From Avedoeria sp964651245 (GTDB taxonomy: Bacteria > Chloroflexota > Anaerolineae > Epilineales > Epilineaceae): 64,000 nucleotides of DNA. The notes beneath the pieces were generated by a model that saw only the letters and a list, made by a program, of their open reading frames with translations, made no database searches and was not told the DNA's origin. How positions within the stretch are numbered: position 1 is the stretch's first letter; every line of letters starts with the position of its first letter. This document shows positions 29,791 to 37,399 of this stretch, one piece after another. Position numbers and translations under genes: made by a program. The stretch is from assembly GCA_964651245.1 (NCBI GenBank), contig CAZYVI010000010.1, positions 1-64,000 on the forward strand. The letters run 5' to 3'.

Positions 29791-31737
29791 CTACCGCCCC
29801 GCGACTGCCTCGGCCACGGTGAAGGCCACGAGCTGCCCGTCGCCCAGCGGCAGCCGGGCCAGCAGCGTTCCGTCGTCGAGCGCCGCGGCCCAGGGGGTGT
29901 CGACGAGGCGGTCGGCGTCGGCCGCCGCCAGGCCGGCGCCGCGGCGGGCGCCGGCGCCGCGGGCCAGGTCGAGGGCGGTGATGTCGCCGCGGCCGCCGAC
30001 GGCGAAGACGGCGCCGCCGGCCTCGACCAGGCGCGGCAGCCGGCGGCCCAGCGGGGCCAGGTCGCGCTCCCACGCCAGCCGGCCGTCGGGGCCGAAGCGC
30101 AGCAGCCGCTTCACCGTCGGCCCGCGGTGGGTGGCCAGCGCGCCGCCGTCGGACAGCAGGACCAGCTGGCCGTCGTCGATGTGTCCGGGCGCCAGCGGGT
30201 GGTGGCGCGGCGGCTCGGGCGCCACCAGGCTGAGCCAGGTGATGCCGTCGGCGGCCTGGACGAAGACGCCGTCGCCCGCGATCGCCGGCTGGCCGGCGAG
30301 CCCGGGGCGGACGACGGCGCGGCCACCGGCCCGCGCCGCCTCCCAGCCCGCCGCGCCGCCGGCGCCGGTCAGCACGACGAAGCGGTCCGACACCGCCAGC
30401 CCCTCGACGTCGCCGACGCCGTCGACCGCCCAGCGCGCGCCGCCGTCGCGGTCGAGCGCGGCCAGCCGGCCGTCGGCCGCCAGCAGCACGCCGCCCTCGG
30501 GCAGCGCGGCGAGGATGGGGGTGCGGCGGGGCGTAGCGGGGGACGCGCCGGGCGACGCGCCGGTCGCGAGCGCAACGGGCACGGTCCAGCGCGCCGCGGC
30601 GGGACCGCCGCGGGCCGCACCGCCCGGCGCCGCGCCGCCCGCCGCGCCCGCCCCGGCCACGGCGTAGGCGGCGACGCCGTCGGGGTGGGCGGCGTAGACG
30701 GTGTCGCCGGCCGCGTCGAGCACGGCGGCATGCACCGGCGCGGTCGTCGCCAGCCGCCATGCCGGCCGCCCGTCGGCGGGCGCGACGCCCGCCAGTGCCC
30801 GGCCGTCGATCTGGACGACGAGCGGGCCGTCGGCGGATGGGCCGAGGGCGGCCGCCAGCGTGGGCGTGAACGGCGCCAGCCAGCGCACCCCGGGCGTGGC
30901 CAGCAGGCGGTCGCGGGCGATGAGGGCGCTGGGCGCGTGCCAACCGACGCGGCTCGGGTCGGACGGCCAATAGCCGGGGCCGGGCGTGTCGGGCATGTGG
31001 TCGCGGATCTCGAAGTGCAGGTGCGCCCGGCCGCGCGGCTTGCCGATGTCGGCCAGGTACTGGCCCCGCGTCACGCACTGGCCGCGCACGACGGCCACGC
31101 TGGGCGGGTCGACGTGGCCATAGAACGAGAGCACCGTCGACAGCGGCCGGCCGGCGGCGTCGAGGCGGCCGGGCGGGAAATGGTGGCGGACGATGATCAC
31201 GCCCTGGTCGGTGCCCCAGCCCCAGGGCTGGGCGTAGACGACCTCGCCGTGGCCGATGCTGGTGATCGGCTGGCCGAAGCTGGTGCCGCCCAGCGCCAGC
31301 CAGTCCTCGCCGGCGTGGAGCTTGCCGTCGTAGCGGTTGCTGACGCGACCGTAGGGCCACCGCACCTGAAAGCCCGCCCCGTCCGGCGCGCCCAGCGGCG
31401 CGTCGAGCCGGTCGACGAGGCCGCAGCGCGCACCCGGCGCCGGCGCCGGCGGCGCGTTGGGCAGCGGGGCGGCGGCGTCGACCACCGCCAGCACCGGCGC
31501 CGGGCCGTCGACGACGGGCGTGGCGGCCGGCCGCGCCTCGTCGCGGTCGCCCGGCCGGTCGGGCCGGTCGCCGCAGCCGGCGGCCGCCGCCAAGCCGACG
31601 AGCGCCGCCGCCAGGGCGGCCGTTGGGCGGCGCGGGGCGGTCGAGCGCGCGGCGGTCCGGCGGTCCGTCGCGGTCGGGCGTCGTGCGGCGGGCGGGTCGT
31701 GTGGAGCGGTCGAACCCTCGGCCGGGGCGGGTATCAT
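29791..31737 (-). CDS. M23 peptidase fused to a PQQ-like beta-propeller, lipoprotein
   Basis: A 648-residue exported protein. A lipobox ends at C55 (VGLAAAAGC). Residues about 120-260 form an M23/LytM zinc endopeptidase: H141 and D145 (LHAGEDW), H239 and H241 (AHLHFEIRD) and FYGHVD. Such domains cut peptidoglycan cross-links. Residues about 290-640 consist of repeated blades of PQQ-quinoprotein type (AVLDAAGDTVYAAHPDGVAA, LAALDRDGGARWAVDGVGD, LLRFGPDGRLAWERDLAPLG). The propeller probably binds protein or glycan. The ATG overlaps the preceding gene's stop (ATGA), so translation is coupled. Confidence 0.82.
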   Translation of the reverse strand: MIPAPAEGSTAPHDPPAARRPTATDRRTAARSTAPRRPTAALAAALVGLAAAAGCGDRPDRPGDRDEARPAATPVVDGPAPVLAVVDAAAPLPNAPPAPAPGARCGLVDRLDAPLGAPDGAGFQVRWPYGRVSNRYDGKLHAGEDWLALGGTSFGQPITSIGHGEVVYAQPWGWGTDQGVIIVRHHFPPGRLDAAGRPLSTVLSFYGHVDPPSVAVVRGQCVTRGQYLADIGKPRGRAHLHFEIRDHMPDTPGPGYWPSDPSRVGWHAPSALIARDRLLATPGVRWLAPFTPTLAAALGPSADGPLVVQIDGRALAGVAPADGRPAWRLATTAPVHAAVLDAAGDTVYAAHPDGVAAYAVAGAGAAGGAAPGGAARGGPAAARWTVPVALATGASPGASPATPRRTPILAALPEGGVLLAADGRLAALDRDGGARWAVDGVGDVEGLAVSDRFVVLTGAGGAAGWEAARAGGRAVVRPGLAGQPAIAGDGVFVQAADGITWLSLVAPEPPRHHPLAPGHIDDGQLVLLSDGGALATHRGPTVKRLLRFGPDGRLAWERDLAPLGRRLPRLVEAGGAVFAVGGRGDITALDLARGAGARRGAGLAAADADRLVDTPWAAALDDGTLLARLPLGDGQLVAFTVAEAVAGR

Positions 31738-32507
31738 GGCCGAAGGGTGCGCGCCGCGGATGAGCGTGCGGTGAGCGGACCGCCGTCGGGCGCGGGCGGC
31801 GCGGCAGCCGCGGCCCGCCGGGCGGCGTCGAGGATCGTCAGCTTCTGCCAGATCTTCGTCGACAGCCCGGTGGCCAGCAGCTCGACCTCGTTGATGGCCG
31901 CCAGGACGACGGGGTCGGAGCGCCGCTCGCCCAGCAGGGTGGCGACCTTGCTCGTCAGCGACAGCAGCTCGCTGCAGTAGTCGAGGTAGTGGCCGAGGTC
32001 CTCGATCCCCAGCGACGGGGTCGGCGACGAGGCGGTGGCGATCCGGTCGGCGCGCAGCCGGTCGGGGTCCTTGGTGAGCTGGTGCATGTCGACGATATGG
32101 GCGATGCTGCGCAGCCGGTGGATCAGCGCCAGCGCCCGGCGGCGCTTGATGCGCTGCTCGAGCGAGAGCAGGAAGAGGATCGCCAGCGTCAGGAACACGG
32201 CGTCGTTGATGCCGGACTCGATGACCTGGAGCAGCTCGGCCAGGCTCTCGAGGCCGCGCGGCATCCGCAGCGACCGCGCCGCCAGCGCCAGGACCCCCAG
32301 CCCCAGCGCCACGACCGCCCCGACGCCGATCCGAATCGCCCAGTACGGCCGCGCCAGCGCCGCGCTGGCCGCCGCCGACTCGCGCGCCAGCGCCAGCAGG
32401 TCCGCGGCCAGCCGGCCGAGCCCGGCGCCCGGGAAGCGCTCCTCGATGCGCTGCCGGAGGCGGTCCAGCGTGGCGATGATGTGGGTCGGCTCGAGCTCGC
32501 GGGTCAT
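31734..32507 (-). CDS. two-helix membrane protein of unknown function
   Basis: A 257-residue protein beginning MTRELEPTHIIATLDRLRQR. Helical cytosolic start, then two membrane segments (about 70-92, IRIGVGAVVALGLGVLALAA, and about 112-130, GINDAVFLTLAILFLLSL). A long helical C-terminal half follows (RALALIHRLRSIAHIVDMHQ, LGHYLDYCSELLSLTSKVAT). No known domain was recognised. The stop overlaps the M23 gene start, so the products probably act together at the envelope. The ATG at 32507 is preferred to an upstream one that adds Pro/Arg filler. It is divergent from the response regulator gene. Confidence 0.65.
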   Translation of the reverse strand: MTRELEPTHIIATLDRLRQRIEERFPGAGLGRLAADLLALARESAAASAALARPYWAIRIGVGAVVALGLGVLALAARSLRMPRGLESLAELLQVIESGINDAVFLTLAILFLLSLEQRIKRRRALALIHRLRSIAHIVDMHQLTKDPDRLRADRIATASSPTPSLGIEDLGHYLDYCSELLSLTSKVATLLGERRSDPVVLAAINEVELLATGLSTKIWQKLTILDAARRAAAAAPPAPDGGPLTARSSAARTLRP

Positions 32508-32545
32508 CGACGGCGGCTCCCGGGCGCGGCGCGGCGGGCGACCGC

Positions 32546-32551
32546 TATTAT
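32546..32551 (+). promoter_or_regulatory. -10 candidate in the divergent 32508-32610 region
   Basis: TATTAT stands out in an otherwise GC-only 103-nt divergent region, 60 nt before the response regulator ATG. No good -35 is visible at 17 nt; a regulator-dependent promoter is possible. The opposite strand reads ATAATA and could serve the membrane-protein gene. Confidence 0.35.
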
Positions 32552-32610
32552 GGGGGCGGCCGGCCGGGGGAGAAGCGCCCGGCCGCGGCGGTGCAGCGGG
32601 GAAGGCGGCG

Positions 32611-33327
32611 ATGGCGGGCGAGCGCATCCTGGTGGTCGAGGACGAGCCGGCGGTGGCGCGCGGCCTGGAGTACGCGCTGCGGGCCGAGGGCTACGACGTC
32701 CGGCTGGCGCCGACCGCGGCCAGCGCGCTGGAGCAGGCGCGCACGGCGGACGTCCAGCTGGCGCTGCTCGACGTCCGGCTGCCCGACGGCAGCGGCTTCG
32801 ACGTCTGCCGGACGCTGCGCGGTGAGGGCCGCCGGCTGCCGATCCTCATGCTCACCGCCCGTGACGACGAGGTCGACAAGGTCATCGGCCTCGAGCTGGG
32901 CGCCGACGACTACATCGTCAAGCCCTACGGCCTGCGCGAGCTGCTCAGCCGCATCCGCGCCCAGCTCCGCCGCGCCTACGGCGAGCTCGCCGCGGCCGAC
33001 GCCGACCTCGACGCGGTGGCGTTCGGCGATGTCGAGGTCGACCTGCGGCGGCTGCGGGCGCGGCGCGGCGGCGCGCCCGTCGACCTGACGCCGACCGAGT
33101 TCCGGCTGTTGCGCCACCTCGTCCTCCACCCCGGCCGCCCGTTCAACCGCGACCAGCTCCTCGAGGCCGTCTGGGGCTATGACAGCACGGTCACCAGCGA
33201 CCGCACCGTCGACGTCCACATGCGCCACCTGCGCCAGAAGCTCGAGCCCGCGCCGGCCGCGCCGCGCTGGCTGGTGACGGTGCGCGGCACCGGCTACGCC
33301 TTCGATCCCGACGGGACGGCCGGTTGA
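32611..33327 (+). CDS. OmpR/PhoB-family response regulator
   Basis: A 238-residue two-domain regulator. Receiver: E10 and D11 (LVVEDEP), phospho-acceptor D54 (LLDVRLPDG), T82 (LMLTARDDE) and K104 (YIVKPYGLRE). The winged-helix domain starts at about 135: LTPTEFRLLRHLVLHPG, QLLEAVWGYDS, RTVDVHMRHLRQKLE and VRGTGYAF. No kinase gene adjoins it. Its TGA overlaps a TTG start of the di-heme peroxidase gene, so it probably heads a three-gene operon with the peroxidase and the multicopper oxidase and may control it. Confidence 0.92.
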   Translation: MAGERILVVEDEPAVARGLEYALRAEGYDVRLAPTAASALEQARTADVQLALLDVRLPDGSGFDVCRTLRGEGRRLPILMLTARDDEVDKVIGLELGADDYIVKPYGLRELLSRIRAQLRRAYGELAAADADLDAVAFGDVEVDLRRLRARRGGAPVDLTPTEFRLLRHLVLHPGRPFNRDQLLEAVWGYDSTVTSDRTVDVHMRHLRQKLEPAPAAPRWLVTVRGTGYAFDPDGTAG

Positions 33328-34847
33328 GCCGTCGGGCGGCGGGCGACGCCGACCGGCCCGGCCCGCGGGCGCCGCGCTGGTCACGGTCGTCGCACGCGTC
33401 GGCCCCCCGGCGCACGTCGCGCTCCTCGAACCCGACGTTCGCGGCGCTCGCGCTCGCGACGCTGCTCGCCGCCGGCTGCGGGGAGCGGCCGGGCGACGGC
33501 TACAGCCCGGCAGCCGCCGGCACCGCGGCGGCGCTGGGCGGCGGGTCGGACGACGGCGACGGCGGGGGCGCGCGCGCCGGCGAGCGCGAGGCCGTGCGGC
33601 GCGGCGCCGTCGACCGCGGCCCGCCGATCCCTGTCGACCCGGCCGACCGCGGCGCGCTGGCGCGGGCGTTCGGCGTGGCGCCGATCGCGTCACGGGTCAT
33701 GGCGGTCCCGCCGAACAACCGGCCGTCGCCGGCGCGCGCCGACTTGGGCCGGCTGCTGTTCTTCGACCCGATCCTCTCCGGCGAGCGGGACGTGAGCTGC
33801 GCCGTGTGCCACATCCCGGAGCGGGCCTTCAGCGACGGCCGGCCGCGCAGCGTCGGCGCCGGCGGCGGGGCAGCGCTGGGGCCGGCGCGGCCGGTCGGCG
33901 TCTCGCGCCTGACCGGACAGCCGTTCGCCGAGTCGGCCCGCAACGCGCCGACGGTGCTGAACGCCGGCTTCCTCGGCGCCGGGGCGGACGCCGATGCGGT
34001 GGCGCCGGGCGATGCCTACGCCGGCTTCCTGTCCGTCCTGTTCTGGGATGGCCGCAGCGAGAAGGGCCTCGAAGGCCAGGCCCTCCACCCGCTGGGGGCC
34101 CGCGACGAGATGGCCGGCGACGCCTACCCGTTCCGCGACGCGCACTGGACCGTCCTGGCCCGGCTGCGGGCGATCCCGGACTACGAGCGCCGGTTCCGCG
34201 CCGCCTTCCCCGAGCTGGCCGACGAGGCGACCGCCATCACCTCGTCGAGCCTGGCCCGGGCGATCGCCGCGTTCGAGCGCACGCTGGTGACGCCCGACGC
34301 GCCGTTCGACCGCTGGCTGGCCGGCGACGACGGCGCCCTCGACGCCGCGGCGACGCGCGGCAAGGCGCTGTTCTTCGGCCGCGCCGGCTGCGCCGCCTGC
34401 CACCGCGGGCCGATGCTGTCCGACTTCAGCTTCGCCGTCGTCGGCGCGCCGCAGGCCGGGCCCGGCTTGCCCGAGGCCCGCGGCGACGACATCGGCCGCG
34501 CCGCCGTGACGGGTGACGACGCCGACCGCTACGCCTTCCGGACGCCGCCGCTGCGCAACGTGGCGCTCACCGCACCGTACTTCCACGCCGGCACGGCCGC
34601 CTCGCTGGCCGAGGTCGTCGCGTTCTTCGACCGCGGCGGCAACGACCGCGGGCTGCCGCCGTCGACGCTCGACCGGCGGCTCCGGCCGCTCGGCCTCCCG
34701 GCCGAGGAGCGGGCCGACCTCGTGGCGTTCCTGGGCGCGCTCACCGGCCGGCCGCCCGACGTCGCCGTGCCGGCGGCGGTGCCGAGCGGCCTGGTCCCGG
34801 TCGTCGGCGACGGGGCCGCCTTGACCGGCGCCGAAGCCCGACCGTAG
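33324..34847 (+). CDS. di-heme cytochrome c peroxidase (CcpA/MauG family) lipoprotein
   Basis: Up to 507 residues if the TTG at 33324 is used. A signal with lipobox (LALATLLAAGCGERPG) shows export; the true start may be an internal codon closer to that signal. Two heme-binding motifs are visible: C159-x2-C-H (CAVCHIPERAFSDG) and C356-x2-C-H (CAACHRGPMLSD). Conserved CcpA features include LGRLLFFDPILSG, SARNAPTVLNAGFLG, FWDGRSEKGLEGQAL and PPLRNVALTAPYFHAG. It reduces H2O2 or oxidises a protein partner at the outer membrane face. The multicopper oxidase starts 11 nt later. Confidence 0.88.
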   Translation: MSRRAAGDADRPGPRAPRWSRSSHASAPRRTSRSSNPTFAALALATLLAAGCGERPGDGYSPAAAGTAAALGGGSDDGDGGGARAGEREAVRRGAVDRGPPIPVDPADRGALARAFGVAPIASRVMAVPPNNRPSPARADLGRLLFFDPILSGERDVSCAVCHIPERAFSDGRPRSVGAGGGAALGPARPVGVSRLTGQPFAESARNAPTVLNAGFLGAGADADAVAPGDAYAGFLSVLFWDGRSEKGLEGQALHPLGARDEMAGDAYPFRDAHWTVLARLRAIPDYERRFRAAFPELADEATAITSSSLARAIAAFERTLVTPDAPFDRWLAGDDGALDAAATRGKALFFGRAGCAACHRGPMLSDFSFAVVGAPQAGPGLPEARGDDIGRAAVTGDDADRYAFRTPPLRNVALTAPYFHAGTAASLAEVVAFFDRGGNDRGLPPSTLDRRLRPLGLPAEERADLVAFLGALTGRPPDVAVPAAVPSGLVPVVGDGAALTGAEARP

Positions 34848-34858
34848 CATCGCCCGCC

Positions 34859-36649
34859 ATGACGCCGCGTGAACCGCGGGCGCGCCTGACGCGCCGACGA
34901 CTGCTGCACCTGACCGGCCTCGGCGCCGGGGCGGCGCTGGCCGGGCCGTGGCGGCGCGGCGGGCGGGCGGCCGCGGCGGCGCAGGACGGCGCGTTGACGA
35001 TCGACCTGGCGGCCGTGATCGAGCCGGCGCCGCTGCGGCCCGGCGCGCCGACGACGCTGTGGCGCTACCGCGCCGCCGTGACGGCCGGCGACCCGGCGCG
35101 GCTGCAGGCCGTCGACGGGCCCTTCCCGGGGCCGATCGTGCGGCTGCGCGAGGGGATGACGTTCACCGCCGACTTTACGAACCGGCTGAGCGAGGACACG
35201 ACCGTCCATTGGCACGGCCTGAACGTGCCGCACGAGATGGACGGCCACCCGATGGACCTCGTGGCGCCGGGCGCGGGCCGCCGCTACAGCTACGAGGTAC
35301 GCAACCCGGCTGGGATGTACTGGTTTCACCCCCATCCCCACGGCCGGACCGGCGCCCAGGTCTACCGCGGCCTGAGCGGCCTGCTGATCGTCGACGAGGC
35401 GCCGGGCGACCCCCGCTTGGCGGCCCTGCCCGCCGACCTGGCCGAGCAACCGCTGGTGCTCCAAGACCGGACCCTCGACGACGTGAACGCCCTAGTCTAC
35501 ACCCAGAGCCCGATGGGTTTCCTGGGCGACGACCTGTTCGTCAACGGCCGCGAGCGCTACCGCGCCACCGTCGCGCCGCGCCCCTACCGGCTGCGGCTGC
35601 TCAACGGCTCGAACCACCGCATCTTCAAGCTGGGCTGGCGCGACGGCGCGCCGCTGACGGTCATCGGCACCGACGGCGGGCTGCTCGACGCGCCCGTCGA
35701 GAAGCCCTACGTCATGCTCGGCCCGGCCGAGCGCATCGAGCTGCTGGCCGACTTCGGTGACGATGCGCCCGGCACCGTGCGCCACCTCGACACCCTGGCG
35801 TTCCGCGATGACAGCATGGCCATGGGCTTCCGCTGGCCGCAGGGCGGGCCCGGCGAGGTGGCGACGTTCGTCGTCAACGACCGGCCCGCGCCGCCGCGGC
35901 GCCGTCTCTGGCTGCCGGTCGGCTACGTTCGGCGCGGCCCGGCGGCGGCCGTCGCCGCGCCGCCGCCGGCGCCGAACCCGCGCGATGGCGGCGCGACCCG
36001 CGCCGCCCCCGATGCCGGCGACGCCCGCTCGTTCGCCCCGCCGGCCGCGGGCGCGCCGGCGGTTTGCCGCGTGCCGGCCGCGGCGGGGTCGGAGGCCGCG
36101 GCGGCGGGGGCCTCACGTTGGGGGGCGTCGGCGTCCGAGGCAGCCGCATCTACACCGCCGACCGCCCTCGGCGCCGCCGCCGCCGACGGCATCCCGGCCG
36201 ACCGCACGATCGTGCTGCGGATGCAGGCGGGCCAGTTCACGCTCAACGGCCGCACCTTCGAGCACGAGGCCGTGGCGGACGACGAGATCGTCACGCTCGG
36301 CGCCGACGAGGTCTGGGCCTTCGTGAACGAGGGGATGGGCGGTGGTCCCGGCCCGGGGCCGGGGCCGGGGATGGGGATGAGCGGCCCGCACCTCATGCAC
36401 GTCCACCTGGTGCGCTTCAAGGTCGTTGAGCGCACCACGGACGGGCGGCACGCCGCGGCCTACGCCTCGGTGGCCGAGGGCCTGGTCGACGAGGGCTGGA
36501 AGGACACCGTGCTCGTCATGCCCGGCGAGACGGTGAAGATCCGGGCGACCTTCGGCGACTTCACCGGCCTCTACTTGGTCCACTGCCACATGCTCGAGCA
36601 CGAGGACCAGGGGATGATGCGCAACTTCCGGGTCGACCCGCCGGCGTAG
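34859..36649 (+). CDS. Tat-exported multicopper oxidase
   Basis: A 596-residue protein with a Tat signal (TRRRLLHLTGLGAGAALAG). Copper sites: H117 and H119 (VHWHGLNVP), H157, H159 and H161 (WFHPHPHGR), H511, H514 and H516 (HLMHVHL), and H575-C-H577 with H581 and M586 (HCHMLEHEDQGMM). The set is complete for T1 and the T2/T3 cluster, with Met as axial T1 ligand. The family includes cuprous oxidases, laccases and spore-coat-like oxidases. An Ala/Pro-rich insert of about 95 residues (about 345-440) splits the protein between the central and last cupredoxin domains. It follows the peroxidase gene in the same operon. Confidence 0.92.
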   Translation: MTPREPRARLTRRRLLHLTGLGAGAALAGPWRRGGRAAAAAQDGALTIDLAAVIEPAPLRPGAPTTLWRYRAAVTAGDPARLQAVDGPFPGPIVRLREGMTFTADFTNRLSEDTTVHWHGLNVPHEMDGHPMDLVAPGAGRRYSYEVRNPAGMYWFHPHPHGRTGAQVYRGLSGLLIVDEAPGDPRLAALPADLAEQPLVLQDRTLDDVNALVYTQSPMGFLGDDLFVNGRERYRATVAPRPYRLRLLNGSNHRIFKLGWRDGAPLTVIGTDGGLLDAPVEKPYVMLGPAERIELLADFGDDAPGTVRHLDTLAFRDDSMAMGFRWPQGGPGEVATFVVNDRPAPPRRRLWLPVGYVRRGPAAAVAAPPPAPNPRDGGATRAAPDAGDARSFAPPAAGAPAVCRVPAAAGSEAAAAGASRWGASASEAAASTPPTALGAAAADGIPADRTIVLRMQAGQFTLNGRTFEHEAVADDEIVTLGADEVWAFVNEGMGGGPGPGPGPGMGMSGPHLMHVHLVRFKVVERTTDGRHAAAYASVAEGLVDEGWKDTVLVMPGETVKIRATFGDFTGLYLVHCHMLEHEDQGMMRNFRVDPPA

Positions 36650-36698
36650 GGCGGACCTGCGGCGACGAGGGCGCGTCGCGATGGCGCAGGCCTCCACG

Positions 36699-36730
36699 AC
36701 GACGCCCCCGGCCGTGCGGCCGGGGGCGTC
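36699..36730. terminator. perfect 15-bp hairpin between convergent genes
   Basis: CGACGCCCCCGGCCG (36699-36713) and CGGCCGGGGGCGTCG (36716-36730) pair perfectly around TG. It sits between the ends of the multicopper oxidase (+) and DoxX (-) genes. There is no U-tract, as is common at high GC; it probably ends transcription from both sides. Confidence 0.6.
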
Positions 36731-36763
36731 GATGGCGTCACAGGCATGCGGCCGGCGGCCGCG

Positions 36764-37189
36764 TCAGTCGTCGGACAGCCCGATCATCGGCCCGACGGCC
36801 GGCGAGCCGCCGCCGGTGGCGGCGAAGTAGAGCGCGGCCACCATGAGCAGGAGCTCGAGCTCGTAGCCGTCGAGGAAGCCCTGGGCGTTCGGGAGCTTGG
36901 CCATGGCGATCGCGACGAGCATCGTGATCGCGAACAGCAGCGACCAGAGCCGCGGCAGGATGCCCAGGATCACGCAGATCCCGCCGACGAGCTCGACGAT
37001 GATGACGATCCAGGCCATCGCCGCGGCCATCGGGATGCCGAGGCCGCCGAAGAAGCCGGCCACGCCCTCGGCGCCGTCGCTGAACTTCTGCCAGCCGTGG
37101 TTCACCATGATGATGCCGACCACGAGCCGCAGCAGCAGCGGCGCGTACGGGGCCAGCGGGCGCAGGAACTTGAGCTTCAGCAGGTCCAT
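36764..37189 (-). CDS. DoxX-family membrane protein
   Basis: A 141-residue protein with four membrane helices: LLLRLVVGIIMVNHGWQKF, MAWIVIIVELVGGICVILG, SLLFAITMLVAIAMAKL and LELLLMVAALYFAATGGG. The motif V-G-x-x-M-V-x-H-G-W-Q-K-F and the E-L-V-G-G of helix 2 are hallmarks of the DoxX family, closer to the canonical type than the copy at 6314-6697. Members associate with quinone or thiol redox control; the function here is not assigned. The ATG at 37189 (MDLLKLKFLRP) is chosen over an upstream start in Arg-rich sequence. Confidence 0.85.
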   Translation of the reverse strand: MDLLKLKFLRPLAPYAPLLLRLVVGIIMVNHGWQKFSDGAEGVAGFFGGLGIPMAAAMAWIVIIVELVGGICVILGILPRLWSLLFAITMLVAIAMAKLPNAQGFLDGYELELLLMVAALYFAATGGGSPAVGPMIGLSDD

Positions 37190-37332
37190 TCGGGTCCGTC
37201 TCCTGTCGTTCGGGATGGCGCATCCACATCGGCGGCCGGTGCCGCGGACCGGATCGTATCGCGGCGCCCTTGCGGCGGCAAGCAGCCGTCGGCGCAGCGG
37301 CACGCGGTCGTCGGCGGGGCGGACGAAGGGCG

Positions 37333-37361
37333 TTGGTCCGGTTGCCGGCGGGTGGTAACAT
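37333..37361 (+). promoter_or_regulatory. promoter for the fused E1 gene
   Basis: TTGGTC (37333-37338), 17 nt, TAACAT (37356-37361). The ATG lies at 37400 with GAGGAG about 8 nt ahead, giving a normal short leader. Confidence 0.5.
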
Positions 37362-37399
37362 AGCCGGCCGACGCCCGCCCCGGACCGAGGAGCCCGCCG

